A stretch of 64,000 nt of DNA from Solirubrobacter sp963792915 (GCA_963792915.1 CAWBYD010000003.1:434001-498000); one strand, 5' to 3'. Positions 1 to 8,917 are shown, counted from the stretch's first letter. The notes: generated by a model not told the origin, from the sequence alone. Numbers and translations: made by a program.

Positions 1-1
1 G

Positions 2-307
2 ATGACGATCGCCGTCACCGGGCGCGACGGCAGGCCCGCGACGTTCACGCCCTGGTACGGCGCGCTGGCGCACGCGATCTTCTTCCGCGCCGGCTCGCTT
101 GACTACTTCCACACCCACGTCTGCGCGCCCGGGACGACCGGCTGCACGAGCACGCTCGGCGGCGCTCAGGTGACCGGCACGTCGGCGGCGCCGGGGAAAT
201 TGCAGGTCGGCGTGCTCGTCCCGGTCGCGGGTACGTGGCGGCTGTTCGTGCAGACGAAGGCCGACGGGCGCGTGATCACGGCGCCGTTCACGCTCAAGGT
301 GAGCTGA
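2..307 (+). CDS. C-terminal part of a secreted YtkA/FixH-like copper-associated protein (5' partial)
   Basis: The frame is open from the window edge and ends at TGA 305-307, so the ATG at 2 is probably internal and the real start lies outside. The 101 visible residues form a small beta-rich domain with Trp-Tyr-Gly-Ala-Leu-Ala-His and Phe-His-Thr-His-Val segments, the pattern of secreted YtkA/FixH-like domains that often sit beside copper genes. The next gene, a YcnI protein, begins two bases after the stop, which supports a copper-handling operon. No catalytic motif is visible, and the assignment rests on pattern and context. Confidence 0.5.
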   Translation: MTIAVTGRDGRPATFTPWYGALAHAIFFRAGSLDYFHTHVCAPGTTGCTSTLGGAQVTGTSAAPGKLQVGVLVPVAGTWRLFVQTKADGRVITAPFTLKVS

Positions 308-309
308 AC

Positions 310-885
310 GTGCGCCGCCGGCTCGCGCTGCCGCTGGCCGCGGCGTTCGCCCTCGCCGCGAGCGCGAGCGCGTCGGCGCACGCCAACGTCAGCCCGCCCG
401 AGGCCAAGGCGGGCGTGACCCAGCTGTTCACGCTCGCGGTGCCGACCGAGAAGGCGGGCGCGACGACGACGCAGATCGAGCTGACGCCGCCGGACGGGTT
501 CGCGATCGACTCGTTCGTGCCGGCCCCGGGCTGGCGGCGCGCCGCCGACCAGACCGGCTCGGGCGAGGACGTCGTGATCCACAAGGTCACGTGGTCGGGC
601 GGGCGCGTCCCCGCCGGCGAGGACGCGGTGTTCGGATTCCTCGCGCAGCCCGCACGCACGGGCCGGCTCACGTTCGCGGTCCGCCAGACGTACTCGGACG
701 GCAGCGTCGTCGACTGGACCGGGCCGGAGAGCTCGGACGCGCCCGCGCCGGCCGTCGAGGTCAAGTCGGCGAGCGGCGACGGCAGCTCCACGCTCGCCGT
801 CGTCGCGTTCGTGATCGCCGTGGCGGCGCTCGTCGCGGGCGCGGTCGCGCTGCTGCTCCGCGCCGGGGGAAGAGACCTGGCGTGA
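310..885 (+). CDS. ycnI: YcnI family (DUF1775) copper-associated membrane-anchored protein
   Basis: This 191-residue protein has an Arg-rich N-terminus, a hydrophobic signal segment ending in SASA, then a mature end starting His-Ala-Asn-Val, as in YcnI proteins, whose first mature His can bind copper. The domain fills about residues 25-150 and is followed by one membrane helix (about 160-185) and a short basic tail. I choose GTG 310 because it follows the previous stop by two bases and starts directly on the signal peptide; an ATG at 235 would add an unlikely Arg-rich leader. The stop overlaps the next start (GTGA). YcnI, CopC and CopD genes are commonly linked. Confidence 0.8.
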   Translation: MRRRLALPLAAAFALAASASASAHANVSPPEAKAGVTQLFTLAVPTEKAGATTTQIELTPPDGFAIDSFVPAPGWRRAADQTGSGEDVVIHKVTWSGGRVPAGEDAVFGFLAQPARTGRLTFAVRQTYSDGSVVDWTGPESSDAPAPAVEVKSASGDGSSTLAVVAFVIAVAALVAGAVALLLRAGGRDLA

Positions 886-2540
886 GGTGGGCGGCGCTGC
901 TGGCGGCCGCGCTCGCCCTGGCGCTGCCGGCGACAGCGCAGGCGCACGCCGCGCTCGTGCGCACCGTGCCGTCGGCCAGCGGCGTCGCCCTCCAGCCGCC
1001 GGGCGCTGTCGCGCTCACGTACACGGAGGCGGTCGAGCCGCGCTTCGCCGGCATCTCGGTGACCGACGCGGCCGGCCGTCAGCAGACCGCCGGCGCGCCG
1101 GCGCGCAGCGGCACCACGCTCAGCGTCCCGCTCAAGCGCCTCGCGGAGGGCTGGTACCTCGTCTACTGGCGCGTGATCTCGGTCGACGGCCACCCGGTGC
1201 GCGGCGCGTTCACGTTCGCGGTCGGTCCCAACCCCGGCCCGGCGCCGCAGTTCGCGGTTCCGTCGATCTCCGAGACCGCCGCGACGCCGCGCCTGCTCGC
1301 CGCGCGCTGGGTCGTGCTGCTCGCCGCGATGGCCGCAATCGGGCTGTTCGTCCTGCGCGCGCTGATCGCGCGCCCCGCCGGCGACGGGCTGCGCGCCGTC
1401 ACGCGGGCGTTCGCGCTCGCGTCCGCCGTCGCGCTGGCCGCCGCGCCCGTCTACGTCGTGCTGGCCACCGCGCAGTTCTCCCTGCGCTCGCCGCTGGACC
1501 TCTCGGCGATCGGCCCGCTGCTCGACGTCTCCGCCTTCGGGCGCGGCTACCTGGACCTCGAGCTGTGCCTCGCGCTGTTCGTGTTCGCGGCGGGGATCGC
1601 GATCTGGCTCGACCGGCCGGAGCGCCCGCGGCGCTCGATCGCCGCGCTGCTGGCGACCACCGGGGCGCTGTTGGCGGCCGCCGCGACCCTGCTCGTCCCG
1701 GGCGTCTCCGGCCACGCCGGGACGGCCTCGCCGCGCGGCCTCGCGATCGCGCTCGACGCGCTGCACCTCGCGTCCGGCGCGGTCTGGATCGGCGGCGTGC
1801 TCGGGCTGATCGTGCTCGCCCGCAGCCGCAAGCGCACGCTCGCCACGGTCGTGCCGCGGTTCTCCAACGCCGCGCTGGGCTCCGTGCTGGTGCTGATCGC
1901 GACCGGCACCGCGGCGTCGGTGATCCACCTGCCGACGCTCGCGTCGCTGTGGCAGACGGGCTACGGCCGCACGCTGCTGGTCAAGATCGCGCTGCTGGTG
2001 GCCGCGCTGGCGCTCGCCGCGGTCAACCTCCTGCGCACGCGCCCGCGGCTGCTCGCCGGGCGCGCCGACGCCGCCCCGCTGCTGCGCCGGCTGCTGGCCG
2101 GCGAGGCCGCGCTGGTGGCCGGCGCCATGTTCGCCGCCGCGGTGCTGACCAGCCTGGCGCCGCCGGCCAAGGCGCTGGCCACGCTCGGCAGGCCCGCCGC
2201 GACGGTCGGTCCCGGGCCGGTCGCACGGCGGATCGAGCGCGCCGGCTACACGCTCGACCTGCGCGTGAGCCCCAACCAGGCGGCGGCCGCGAACCGCTTC
2301 GCGGTCGAGTTGCGCCGCGACGGCGCGCCGGTGCGCGGCGCGACCGTCACCGCGAGCTTCGCGATGCTCGACATGGAGATGGGCGAGCAGGCCTACCGCC
2401 TCACCGAGACCGCGCCCGGCAGCTACGGCCGCGAGACGCCGGCGCTGGTCATGGTCGGCCGCTGGGGCCTCACGTTCGACGTCGAGCCGCGCGCCGCCCG
2501 GCCGTTCAGCGTCACCGTGCTCGACCACGCGGCCGGATGA
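882..2540 (+). CDS. copCD: CopC-CopD fusion with C-terminal YtkA-like domain (copper resistance/import)
   Basis: The start GTG 882 overlaps the ycnI stop. The 552 residues show a signal peptide ending Ala-Gln-Ala, then a CopC domain beginning with His (HAALVRTVPS), whose N-terminal His is the usual Cu(II) ligand. A CopD-type membrane domain with about eight helices follows (about 140-430), with His-containing loops such as VSGHAGTAS and LHLASGAVWIGG. A periplasmic YtkA/FixH-like domain closes the protein (about 450-550, with Met-rich MLDMEMGEQ). Fusion of all three suggests one envelope protein that binds and moves copper. The last bases overlap the ATG of a tiny membrane protein. Confidence 0.85.
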   Translation: MRWAALLAAALALALPATAQAHAALVRTVPSASGVALQPPGAVALTYTEAVEPRFAGISVTDAAGRQQTAGAPARSGTTLSVPLKRLAEGWYLVYWRVISVDGHPVRGAFTFAVGPNPGPAPQFAVPSISETAATPRLLAARWVVLLAAMAAIGLFVLRALIARPAGDGLRAVTRAFALASAVALAAAPVYVVLATAQFSLRSPLDLSAIGPLLDVSAFGRGYLDLELCLALFVFAAGIAIWLDRPERPRRSIAALLATTGALLAAAATLLVPGVSGHAGTASPRGLAIALDALHLASGAVWIGGVLGLIVLARSRKRTLATVVPRFSNAALGSVLVLIATGTAASVIHLPTLASLWQTGYGRTLLVKIALLVAALALAAVNLLRTRPRLLAGRADAAPLLRRLLAGEAALVAGAMFAAAVLTSLAPPAKALATLGRPAATVGPGPVARRIERAGYTLDLRVSPNQAAAANRFAVELRRDGAPVRGATVTASFAMLDMEMGEQAYRLTETAPGSYGRETPALVMVGRWGLTFDVEPRAARPFSVTVLDHAAG

Positions 2541-2623
2541 CCGCGCCGCGCCTGCTCGCCGCGCTGCTGGCGCTCGCCGCCGGAATCGTGGCGCTCTTCG
2601 TGGCGTTGAGCCTTCTCAGCTGA
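2537..2623 (+). CDS. 28-residue single-helix membrane microprotein
   Basis: ATG 2537 overlaps the copCD stop (ATGA), a typical translational coupling arrangement. After MTAPR the protein is one uninterrupted Ala/Leu/Val helix ending LSLLS. It may be a small membrane accessory of the copper transporter, or only a chance open frame; the overlap and perfect hydrophobic pattern favour a real product. I recognise no family. Confidence 0.4.
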   Translation: MTAPRLLAALLALAAGIVALFVALSLLS

Positions 2624-2655
2624 CAAACCGATTAACCGGACGATGCTGTTCCCTT

Positions 2656-2695
2656 TAGGCTCGCGGGTGCACATCCCGGGTCAACTCGGAGGGGG
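2656..2695 (+). promoter_or_regulatory. Possible -10 box and strong ribosome binding site before the LVIVD gene
   Basis: TAGGCT at 2656-2661 fits the TAnnnT pattern of other promoters in this window. A GGAGGGGG tract lies at about 2688-2695, 11 bases before ATG 2707. No convincing -35 element is seen. A small GC hairpin (CGGG/CCCG around 2664-2680) lies in the leader. Confidence 0.3.
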
Positions 2696-2706
2696 ATCAA
2701 CCACAT

Positions 2707-4998
2707 ATGTTTGGCCGCAGAACTGTGGCCGTGGGGTCGTTGCTGGGGGCGACGATCCTGCTGCAGACGCTGGGTACCGGCGCAGCGTTCGCGGGGCCGC
2801 CCGCGGGCCCCGCCGACGATCCCGCAACCCAGGTGGAGACGACGCAGGCGACCGTCGATCGCGCCAACGACCTCGCCGCGCAGGCCTGCGCGGGCGCGGC
2901 CGCGTCCGCCAAGGCGCGCGATGCCGCGCCGGGTAGCGTCGCCAAGGCGACGTCCGCCGCGGCCGACGCCGCCGACTGCGCCGCCGCGCAGGCCAACGCC
3001 GCGAAGGAGCTGACGTCGCTGCAGTCCGCCGGCAAGGGCCCGGCCTCCGAGCCGGCCGACTTCACGCCCCCGGCGGACTCGCACAACACCGCGAACAGCA
3101 CGGTCCAGAGCGACAAAATCCAGTGGCTGTACAACTCGCGCGGCACGAACGGGAACTTCGCCGGCGCGAACTTCATCCACTACGAGAACCTGGGCTACGA
3201 CTTCCTGATCGGCGACGGTACCGGCGGCCTCTCGATCTGGTCGCTCAAGGACCCGACCAAGCCGCTCTTCACGTCCTCGATCCCGGCCGCGCAGCTGATG
3301 CGCGGCGCCGACGAGCACGGCCCGGCCGACACCGCGGCGCGCTTCTACGAGGGCGAGAACCCCACCGTGGACCCGAAGCGCAAGCTCGTCTTCATGGCCC
3401 GCGACCCGCGCTCGTTCGGCAACAGCAACCATCCGGGCGGGCGCACCGGCGTCTACATCGTCGACGTCAAGGACCCGTGGCACCCGCAGCTCGTCACCTA
3501 CCAGTGGGTGCCGGCCGGCCACACCGAGACCTGCATCAACGACTGCCGCTACCTGTGGACCGTCGGCCCGGCCAACAACGGCTCGCACGTCACCGGCCAG
3601 CCGCAGGACATCGCGGGCGTGCTGCACCCCGAGTGGACCGGCGTGCCCGTCTACGTGACCGACGTGCGCGACGTCAACCATCCGTACACGTACGCGCAGC
3701 CGGTCGACATGAAGCGCAACAACAACACCACGGCCTACACGCACAGCGTCGACGTCGACCAGAACGGGATCGCCTGGACGTCCGGCTTCGGCGGCGTGCG
3801 CGGCTTCTTCACCAACGGCCTGCACCACGACCCGACGACCAACACCGACCGCTACGCCTCGGCGACCGACCCGGTCCCGTACGCGGGCGGCAGCGTGCAC
3901 TCCAACGACCCGGTGTTCGCGACCAACATCCTGGAGCACAACTCCTACCACGTGACCCAGGCGGCGTCGGACCACTCCCCGTCGACGGTCACGGCGTCCG
4001 ACGGGCAGACCTACAAGAAGACCGACCTGCAGTACATCACCCAGGAGAACGTCGTCGGCTGCACGTCGACGAGCAGCGGCGGCCCCGGCCACTTCGTGGT
4101 CGCGAGCCTCGCCAACAGCTACAACGGCGAGGACTGGGACCCGGGCCTGAGCTCCAACAACCGCTTCTTCCTCAAGACGGTCGGCGAGTACACGGCCAAG
4201 GACCAGCCCGGCTCCAACCCGACCGCGAGCTGTTCCGCGCACTGGTTCACGGTGCTCGGCAACATGGTCGCGATCGCGTTCTACGGCCAGGGCACGCGCA
4301 TCCTCGACCTGTCGGATCCGGCCAAGCCGACGCAGGTCGCGTACATCCGCATCCCGTCGATCGCGGCGCAGGGCGGCAACCCGGCCCAGACGGCCAACAA
4401 CGCCTCGGCCGCCTACTGGCATGACCGCTACATCTACGTCGCCGACTACAGCCGCGGCATCGACGTCCTGAAGTACACAGGCGACGTGAAGGGCACGATC
4501 CAGCCGAAGGTGTGCTGGAACTCCTGCTCGAGCTCGCAGACGGCCGGCGTGTGGACGACGGCGGACGGCGGCGCGGGCGGCTCAGTGCCGGCCACGCTGG
4601 CGCTGACGATGGGCGCGGGCGCGGTGTTCAGCCCGTTCACTCCCGGCGTGCTGAAGGACTACGCGGCGTCCACGACCGCCAACGTCGTGTCCTCGGCGGG
4701 CGACGCCACGCTGTCGGTGGCCGACGCGTCGGCGACGGCGACCGGACACCTGGTCAACGGGACGTTCTCGATGCCCTCGGCGCTGCACGCCAAGGCCTCG
4801 AGCGCCAACGGCGTCGGCGGCGCCTTCGCGGATGTCGGCGGCTCGGCGAGTCCCACCTCGCTGCTGACCTACGCGGCACCGGCGAGCAACGACCAGGTGA
4901 CGCTGAACTTCTCCCAGCACGTCGGGGCGACCGACGCGCCGCGGACAGGGTCCTACGCGAAGACCTTGACGTTCACGCTGTCCATCACGAACCCGTAA
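2707..4998 (+). CDS. Secreted LVIVD-repeat beta-propeller protein
   Basis: The 763-residue product starts with a signal peptide (GTGAAFA cleavage region), then an Ala-rich helical stretch of about 80 residues. Repeated blades follow, recognisable as x-I-x-D-hydrophobic-x-DPxxP units: LSIWSLKDPTKP, VYIVDVKDPWHPQ, VYVTDVRDVNHP, RILDLSDPAKPTQ. These match the LVIVD repeat thought to form a surface beta-propeller. The last ~150 residues are a Ser/Thr/Ala-rich beta domain ending in TLTFTLSITNP. Cys pairs suggest an exported, disulfide-bonded protein. The function is unknown; extracellular binding is a family-level guess. ATG 2707 is fixed by the ribosome binding site and signal peptide. Confidence 0.75.
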   Translation: MFGRRTVAVGSLLGATILLQTLGTGAAFAGPPAGPADDPATQVETTQATVDRANDLAAQACAGAAASAKARDAAPGSVAKATSAAADAADCAAAQANAAKELTSLQSAGKGPASEPADFTPPADSHNTANSTVQSDKIQWLYNSRGTNGNFAGANFIHYENLGYDFLIGDGTGGLSIWSLKDPTKPLFTSSIPAAQLMRGADEHGPADTAARFYEGENPTVDPKRKLVFMARDPRSFGNSNHPGGRTGVYIVDVKDPWHPQLVTYQWVPAGHTETCINDCRYLWTVGPANNGSHVTGQPQDIAGVLHPEWTGVPVYVTDVRDVNHPYTYAQPVDMKRNNNTTAYTHSVDVDQNGIAWTSGFGGVRGFFTNGLHHDPTTNTDRYASATDPVPYAGGSVHSNDPVFATNILEHNSYHVTQAASDHSPSTVTASDGQTYKKTDLQYITQENVVGCTSTSSGGPGHFVVASLANSYNGEDWDPGLSSNNRFFLKTVGEYTAKDQPGSNPTASCSAHWFTVLGNMVAIAFYGQGTRILDLSDPAKPTQVAYIRIPSIAAQGGNPAQTANNASAAYWHDRYIYVADYSRGIDVLKYTGDVKGTIQPKVCWNSCSSSQTAGVWTTADGGAGGSVPATLALTMGAGAVFSPFTPGVLKDYAASTTANVVSSAGDATLSVADASATATGHLVNGTFSMPSALHAKASSANGVGGAFADVGGSASPTSLLTYAAPASNDQVTLNFSQHVGATDAPRTGSYAKTLTFTLSITNP

Positions 4999-5001
4999 GG
5001 C

Positions 5002-6171
5002 ATGCAAGGCAGGATCGCGTTGACGGTGCTGGCGGTCGCGGGAGCGGCCGCCGGCTGCGGGGGCTCCGGCAAGAAGTCCGCCGGCGCCCCCGCGCTGCAC
5101 GGGCAGGTCACGCTGGGCGTGCTGGCGCCCGTCGAGCACGCCGGGCCGCTGGGTGCGCGCGGGCGCGACCTGCAGGACGGCGCGAGCCTGGCGGCGCGCC
5201 AGATCAACGCGAAGGGCGGCGTGCTCGGACACAGGCTCGAGCTCAACGTCGTCGACGACGCGTGCCAGCCGCAGGTGGCCTACGAGGCCGCCAAGGCGCT
5301 GGGGGAGGGCAGCGGCGTCGCCGGCGTGGTCGGCGGTATGTGCGACGACGCCGCCGAGCGCGAGGTACCGGTGATCGACGCGAGCGGGCTCCCGTTCCTG
5401 GTCACGTCGGCCAACCGCGGCGACCTCGTCTCCCAGGACGCGCAGTCGACCTTCCTGATGAACGGCACGCCCTACCAGGAGGCGCTGTCGGCGGTGTTCT
5501 GGATGAACTACCGGCGCGCGCAGAAGCTGGCCGTGGTGTCCGACGGCTCGCCGGACGCGCAGGCGCTGGTCAAGAACGTGATCTCGCTGGTCGACGAGGC
5601 GCCGCGCGTCGTGAGCCTGCAGACCGCCAAGCCCGGCGCCGACCTCGACGTGATCGCCAAGGCGGCGATCGCGGCCAAGCCGAACTTCGTCTACTGGGCG
5701 GGCGCGGCCGCGACCGGCGGCGCGCTCGTCAAGGCGCTGCACGCCAACGGCTACACCGGCACGTTCACGGCGTCGGCGGAGTCAGAGAGCCCGGCGTTCC
5801 TGCAGGCCGCCGGGCCGCACGGCGCCGACGGCGCGTTCGTGACCGCGACCGCGACCGCGGAGAACACGCCGACGGCGGCGGACTTCCTGGCGGCGTTCAA
5901 GGCCGCCTATCACCGGCCGCCGGGCTTCGACGCGCTGCAGGCCTACGACTCGGTGCGCGCGCTCGCGCACGCGATCGACAAGGCGCGCAGCACCGACAAC
6001 CAGAAGGTCCTGGCCTCGCTCAACCAGCTCGACGTCAACTTCACGAACTTCCTCGGGGTCGTCCGCTTCGCGCGCGACCACACGCTGCTGTATGACAACC
6101 GGGTGATCCTCGAGGTCTCCGACGGGGCGTTCACCTGGAACCGGTCGCTGCGCACCGACTCGCTGCAGTGA
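5002..6171 (+). CDS. ABC transporter substrate-binding lipoprotein, branched-chain amino acid type
   Basis: The 389-residue protein has a lipoprotein signal ending Ala-Ala-Gly-Cys-Gly (lipobox Cys at about residue 19), then a type I periplasmic binding fold. LGVLAPVEHAGPLGARGRD, the AARQINAKGGVLGHRLEL segment and VVGGMCDDAAE resemble LivJ/LivK-like proteins. It starts three bases after the LVIVD gene and overlaps the next start (GTGA). No permease or ATPase gene is nearby, so it is an orphan receptor or works with distant transporter genes. The ligand cannot be predicted. Confidence 0.8.
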   Translation: MQGRIALTVLAVAGAAAGCGGSGKKSAGAPALHGQVTLGVLAPVEHAGPLGARGRDLQDGASLAARQINAKGGVLGHRLELNVVDDACQPQVAYEAAKALGEGSGVAGVVGGMCDDAAEREVPVIDASGLPFLVTSANRGDLVSQDAQSTFLMNGTPYQEALSAVFWMNYRRAQKLAVVSDGSPDAQALVKNVISLVDEAPRVVSLQTAKPGADLDVIAKAAIAAKPNFVYWAGAAATGGALVKALHANGYTGTFTASAESESPAFLQAAGPHGADGAFVTATATAENTPTAADFLAAFKAAYHRPPGFDALQAYDSVRALAHAIDKARSTDNQKVLASLNQLDVNFTNFLGVVRFARDHTLLYDNRVILEVSDGAFTWNRSLRTDSLQ

Positions 6172-6791
6172 GGCTCGTGCTGGCGGCCGTCGCGTGCGCG
6201 CTGGCGTTCGCGGCGAGCGCGCGCGCCGACGGCGACCCGGCCAGCGACGTGCTGATCAAGGCGCGCGTCTTCGAGCCCTACTACGTCAAGCTGCCGGCGA
6301 AGAGCACGGCGGCGCTGGCGCGGACGATCGCGACCGCGCGCGCGGCCGGCTATCCGGTGCGGGTGGCGCTGATCGAGCACGACTACGACCTCGGCTCGGC
6401 CGGCCTGCTCTACCGGCGCCCGCAGATCTACGCGAAGTTCCTCGCGCAGGAGCTCGCGAACTTCAACCGCGACTGGCTGCTGGTCGTGATGCCCAACGGC
6501 TACGGCATCTACCACTGCCTGCCGGTGCCCGGCGTCGGCCCGTGCGAGAAGGCGCTCGCGACCGGCAAGGACGCGGCGCTGCTGCGGTCACTGCCGGCGC
6601 CGGAGCGCTCGCGCAAGGACCTCGCCGCGGCCGGCGACACGGCGGTGGTCAAGCTCGCGGCACTGCACGGGGCGAACGTCGGCGGGAGCTCCGCGCTCAA
6701 GTTCGTGCTGATCGCCGCCGTGCTCGCGGCGCTCGCCGGCGGCGCGCTGCTCGCCGTCCGCCGTCACCGCGCGACGTCGCCCAGCGCCTGA
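6168..6791 (+). CDS. Exported TPM-like protein with C-terminal membrane anchor
   Basis: GTG 6168 overlaps the preceding TGA. The 207 residues contain a signal peptide (ending ASARA), a soluble domain with VALIEHDYDLG, Lys/Arg-Pro-Gln-Ile-Tyr and LLVVMPNGYGIYH, and a C-terminal helix (about 178-197) followed by a basic tail. The 'rate-of-filling then VVMPNGxG' pattern recalls TPM-like domains of actinobacteria, but no catalytic residues can be assigned. It is translationally coupled to the binding lipoprotein. Its 3' end overlaps the end of the convergent aminotransferase gene by 28 bases. Confidence 0.55.
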   Translation: MRLVLAAVACALAFAASARADGDPASDVLIKARVFEPYYVKLPAKSTAALARTIATARAAGYPVRVALIEHDYDLGSAGLLYRRPQIYAKFLAQELANFNRDWLLVVMPNGYGIYHCLPVPGVGPCEKALATGKDAALLRSLPAPERSRKDLAAAGDTAVVKLAALHGANVGGSSALKFVLIAAVLAALAGGALLAVRRHRATSPSA

Positions 6792-8086
6792 TCGAGGATC
6801 TCCAGCCCGAGGTCGATCTCCTCCGGCGTGCTGGTCAGCGGCGGGGCGATCCGGAACGTCCCGCCCATCGAGCGCAGCTGCACGATGTTCATGTGCAGGC
6901 CGAGCTCCAGGCAGCGCGCCGTGACGGCGGCGCCGAGCTCGGGCGCCGGCGTCTTGGTCACGCGGTCGGCGACCAGCTCGAGCCCCTGCAGCAGCCCGCG
7001 CCCGCGCACGTCACCGATCACCTCGTGGCGGTCCATCAGCGACCGCAGGCCCCCGCCGAGGCGCTCGCCCAGCGCGCGCGCCGCCGCCGCGAGGTCCTCG
7101 TCGCGCAGCACGTCCAGGACGGTGTTGCCGACCGCCGCGACGAGCGGGTCCGACACGTGCGTCGTGTAGAAGAGGTAGCCGCGCTCGTGTGCGGCGGCCT
7201 CGATCTCCGCGCTCGTCACGACGGCGGCCAGCGGCAGCCCGGCGCCGAGCGTCTTGGACAGCGTCAGGATGTCCGGGACGACCCCGTCGTGCTGGAACGC
7301 GTACCAGTCGCCGGTGCGGCAGAGCCCGGTCTGCGCCTCGTCGAGGATCAGCAGCATCCCGCGCTCGTGGCAGCGGTCGCGCAGCGCCGCCAGGTAGCCG
7401 GGCGGCGGCGCGACGATCCCGGCCGAGCTGAGGATCGTCTCGACCAGGCAGGCGGCCAGGCTGCCGACCGACTGCGCGTCGATCAGGTCGAAGGCGTGGT
7501 CGAGCTGGCGGCGCCAGTCGAACTCGCCCGCGCCGTCGAGGAAATCGGGCCGGTAGGCGTTGGGCGTGGGGATCGCGAAGTTGCCGGGCGCGACCGGGCC
7601 ATAGCCGGCGCGGCCCGCGCTGTAGGTCGCGTTCTGCGCGCCCAGCGTCATCCCGTGCCAGGAGCGGCTGAAGCTGACGACCTCGAAGCGGCCGGTCACG
7701 AGCTTGGCGAGCCGCAGCGCGGCCTCGTTGGACTCGGCGCCGGTCGTGAGCAGGAGCACGCGCTCGAGCGGGTCGGGCAGCGATTCCGCAAGCCGCCGCG
7801 ACAGGTCCACCACCGGCCGGCTGAGCATCCCGCTGAACAGATGGTCGAGCGTGCCGACCGCCTCGCGCACGGTGGCGACGATCGCCGGGTGCGAGTGGCC
7901 GAGGATCGCGCTCATCTGTCCCGACGTGAAGTCCAGCAGGCGGCGGCCGCTCTCCGTGTAGAGGAAGCTGCCCTCCGCGCGGGCGATGATCTCGGGCGTG
8001 AACGGGCCCGCGGCGTAGCGGATGACGTGGCGGTCGACGTCCGCCCAGAACGCGTGATCGAGGTCGGCGGCGGGCTTGGCGTGCAT
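6764..8086 (-). CDS. dgdA: 2,2-dialkylglycine decarboxylase-like PLP enzyme (class III aminotransferase fold)
   Basis: The 440-residue sequence follows the Burkholderia dialkylglycine decarboxylase along its whole length, as I remember that protein: DFTSGQMSAILGHSHP, DHLFSGMLSRPVVDL, LILDEAQTG, LTLSKTLGAGLPLAAVVTS, YTTHVSDPL and SMGGTFRIAPPLT. The PLP lysine is Lys278 in LSKTLG. Gln57 in TSGQMSA corresponds to Gln52, the residue tied to decarboxylation. The enzyme would decarboxylate 2-aminoisobutyrate or isovaline and transfer the amino group to pyruvate. Ordinary class III transaminases lack the SGQMSA signature. The gene diverges from the S8 peptidase with only 31 bases between starts; a TAGTGT box lies seven bases before ATG. 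Confidence 0.82.
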   Translation of the reverse strand: MHAKPAADLDHAFWADVDRHVIRYAAGPFTPEIIARAEGSFLYTESGRRLLDFTSGQMSAILGHSHPAIVATVREAVGTLDHLFSGMLSRPVVDLSRRLAESLPDPLERVLLLTTGAESNEAALRLAKLVTGRFEVVSFSRSWHGMTLGAQNATYSAGRAGYGPVAPGNFAIPTPNAYRPDFLDGAGEFDWRRQLDHAFDLIDAQSVGSLAACLVETILSSAGIVAPPPGYLAALRDRCHERGMLLILDEAQTGLCRTGDWYAFQHDGVVPDILTLSKTLGAGLPLAAVVTSAEIEAAAHERGYLFYTTHVSDPLVAAVGNTVLDVLRDEDLAAAARALGERLGGGLRSLMDRHEVIGDVRGRGLLQGLELVADRVTKTPAPELGAAVTARCLELGLHMNIVQLRSMGGTFRIAPPLTSTPEEIDLGLEILDQALGDVAR

Positions 8087-8092
8087 CCCGCG

Positions 8093-8117
8093 ACACTACC
8101 TTGCGTACGATCCGGCC
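8093..8117. promoter_or_regulatory. Divergent leaderless-type -10 boxes between dgdA and the S8 peptidase gene
   Basis: TACGAT at 8106-8111 lies six bases before ATG 8118 on the plus strand. On the minus strand, TAGTGT (plus-strand 8093-8098) lies six bases before ATG 8086. Both fit TAnnnT -10 boxes and would start transcripts at or near the start codons. No clear -35 elements are seen. Confidence 0.35.
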
Positions 8118-8917
8118 ATGGCCCAGGACGATTCCCTCCCCGCCTGGAGCCTGGATCGCGACGCCGCGCAGCAGACGCGGCTGCACTCGCCGTTCCCGCC
8201 CGACGACGCGTGGCGCGCCGGGACCGGCAAGGGCGTACGCGTGTGCGTGATCGACAGCGGCGTCGACGGCACGCATCCGCGCGTCGCCGGGATCCAGGGC
8301 GCGGTGGCGTTCGACGCCGACCGCAACGTGATCGAAGACGAGGAGGGCGATCTGTTCGGGCACGGGACCGCGTGTGCCGGGATCATCCGCTCGCTCGCGC
8401 CCGAGTGCGAGATCTACAGCGTCCGCACGCTCGGGCGCGACCTGACCGGGCGCCGGCGCGATACTGCTCGCCGGCCTCGAGTGGGCCATCGACCAGCGCT
8501 ATGACGTCATCAACCTCAGCCTCTCGACGACCAAGAGCCACTTCGTCTCCGACCTGCATGAGCTGGCCGACCGCGCGTACTTCAAGAACACGCTGATCGT
8601 GTCCGCCGCGCACAACATGGGTCGCGAGCTACCCATGGCGATTCCCCGCGGTGGTCTCGGTCGGCAGCCACTCCGGCGCCGACCCGTACGAGTTCCACGC
8701 CTGCGCGGACCCGCCCGTGGAGTTCCTCGCGTGCGGCGTGAACGTGGACCTGGCGTGGCTCGAGCACTCGACCATCCGGGCGACCGGCAACAGCTTCGCG
8801 ACGCCGCACATCGCCGGCATCGCGACGCTGATGCTCGGCGCGCATCCGGGCGTGACGCCGTTCGAGCTCAAGAGCCTGTTGCGGGCGTCGGCCAACAACG
8901 TGAGGAGCGCCGCATGA
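8118..8917 (+). pseudogene. S8 (subtilisin-like) peptidase of the RiPP island, frame broken twice as read
   Basis: Reconstructed length is about 265 residues without a signal peptide, so it acts in the cytosol. The catalytic triad is present: Asp46 in VIDSGVDGTHP, His82 in FGHGTACAGI and Ser at about 225 in GNSFATPHIAG. The frame shifts once near 8452 (one extra C in GGGCGCCGGCGCG) and again near 8628 (net +1). After correcting both, the sequence runs through LLAGLEWAIDQRYDVINLSLS and YPWRFPAVVSVGSHSG without a gap. Small S8 enzymes of this type accompany radical-SAM peptide clusters and are candidates for leader removal. The stop overlaps the GAF gene start (ATGA). Confidence 0.75.

Noticed and set aside
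294..2528. Long minus-strand open frame opposite the copper genes (and many similar ones across the window)
   Set aside because: Composition is almost only Arg, Gly, Ala, His and Asp, the usual antisense shadow of GC-rich genes; the plus-strand genes have signal peptides and family motifs.
2624..2706. Riboswitch before the LVIVD gene
   Set aside because: Only one short GC hairpin is present; no conserved riboswitch core could be matched, and 83 bases is short for one.
6764..8086. Ornithine or acetylornithine aminotransferase
   Set aside because: The SGQMSA and HLFSGMLSRPVVDL segments and full-length agreement with dialkylglycine decarboxylase are not found in those transaminases.
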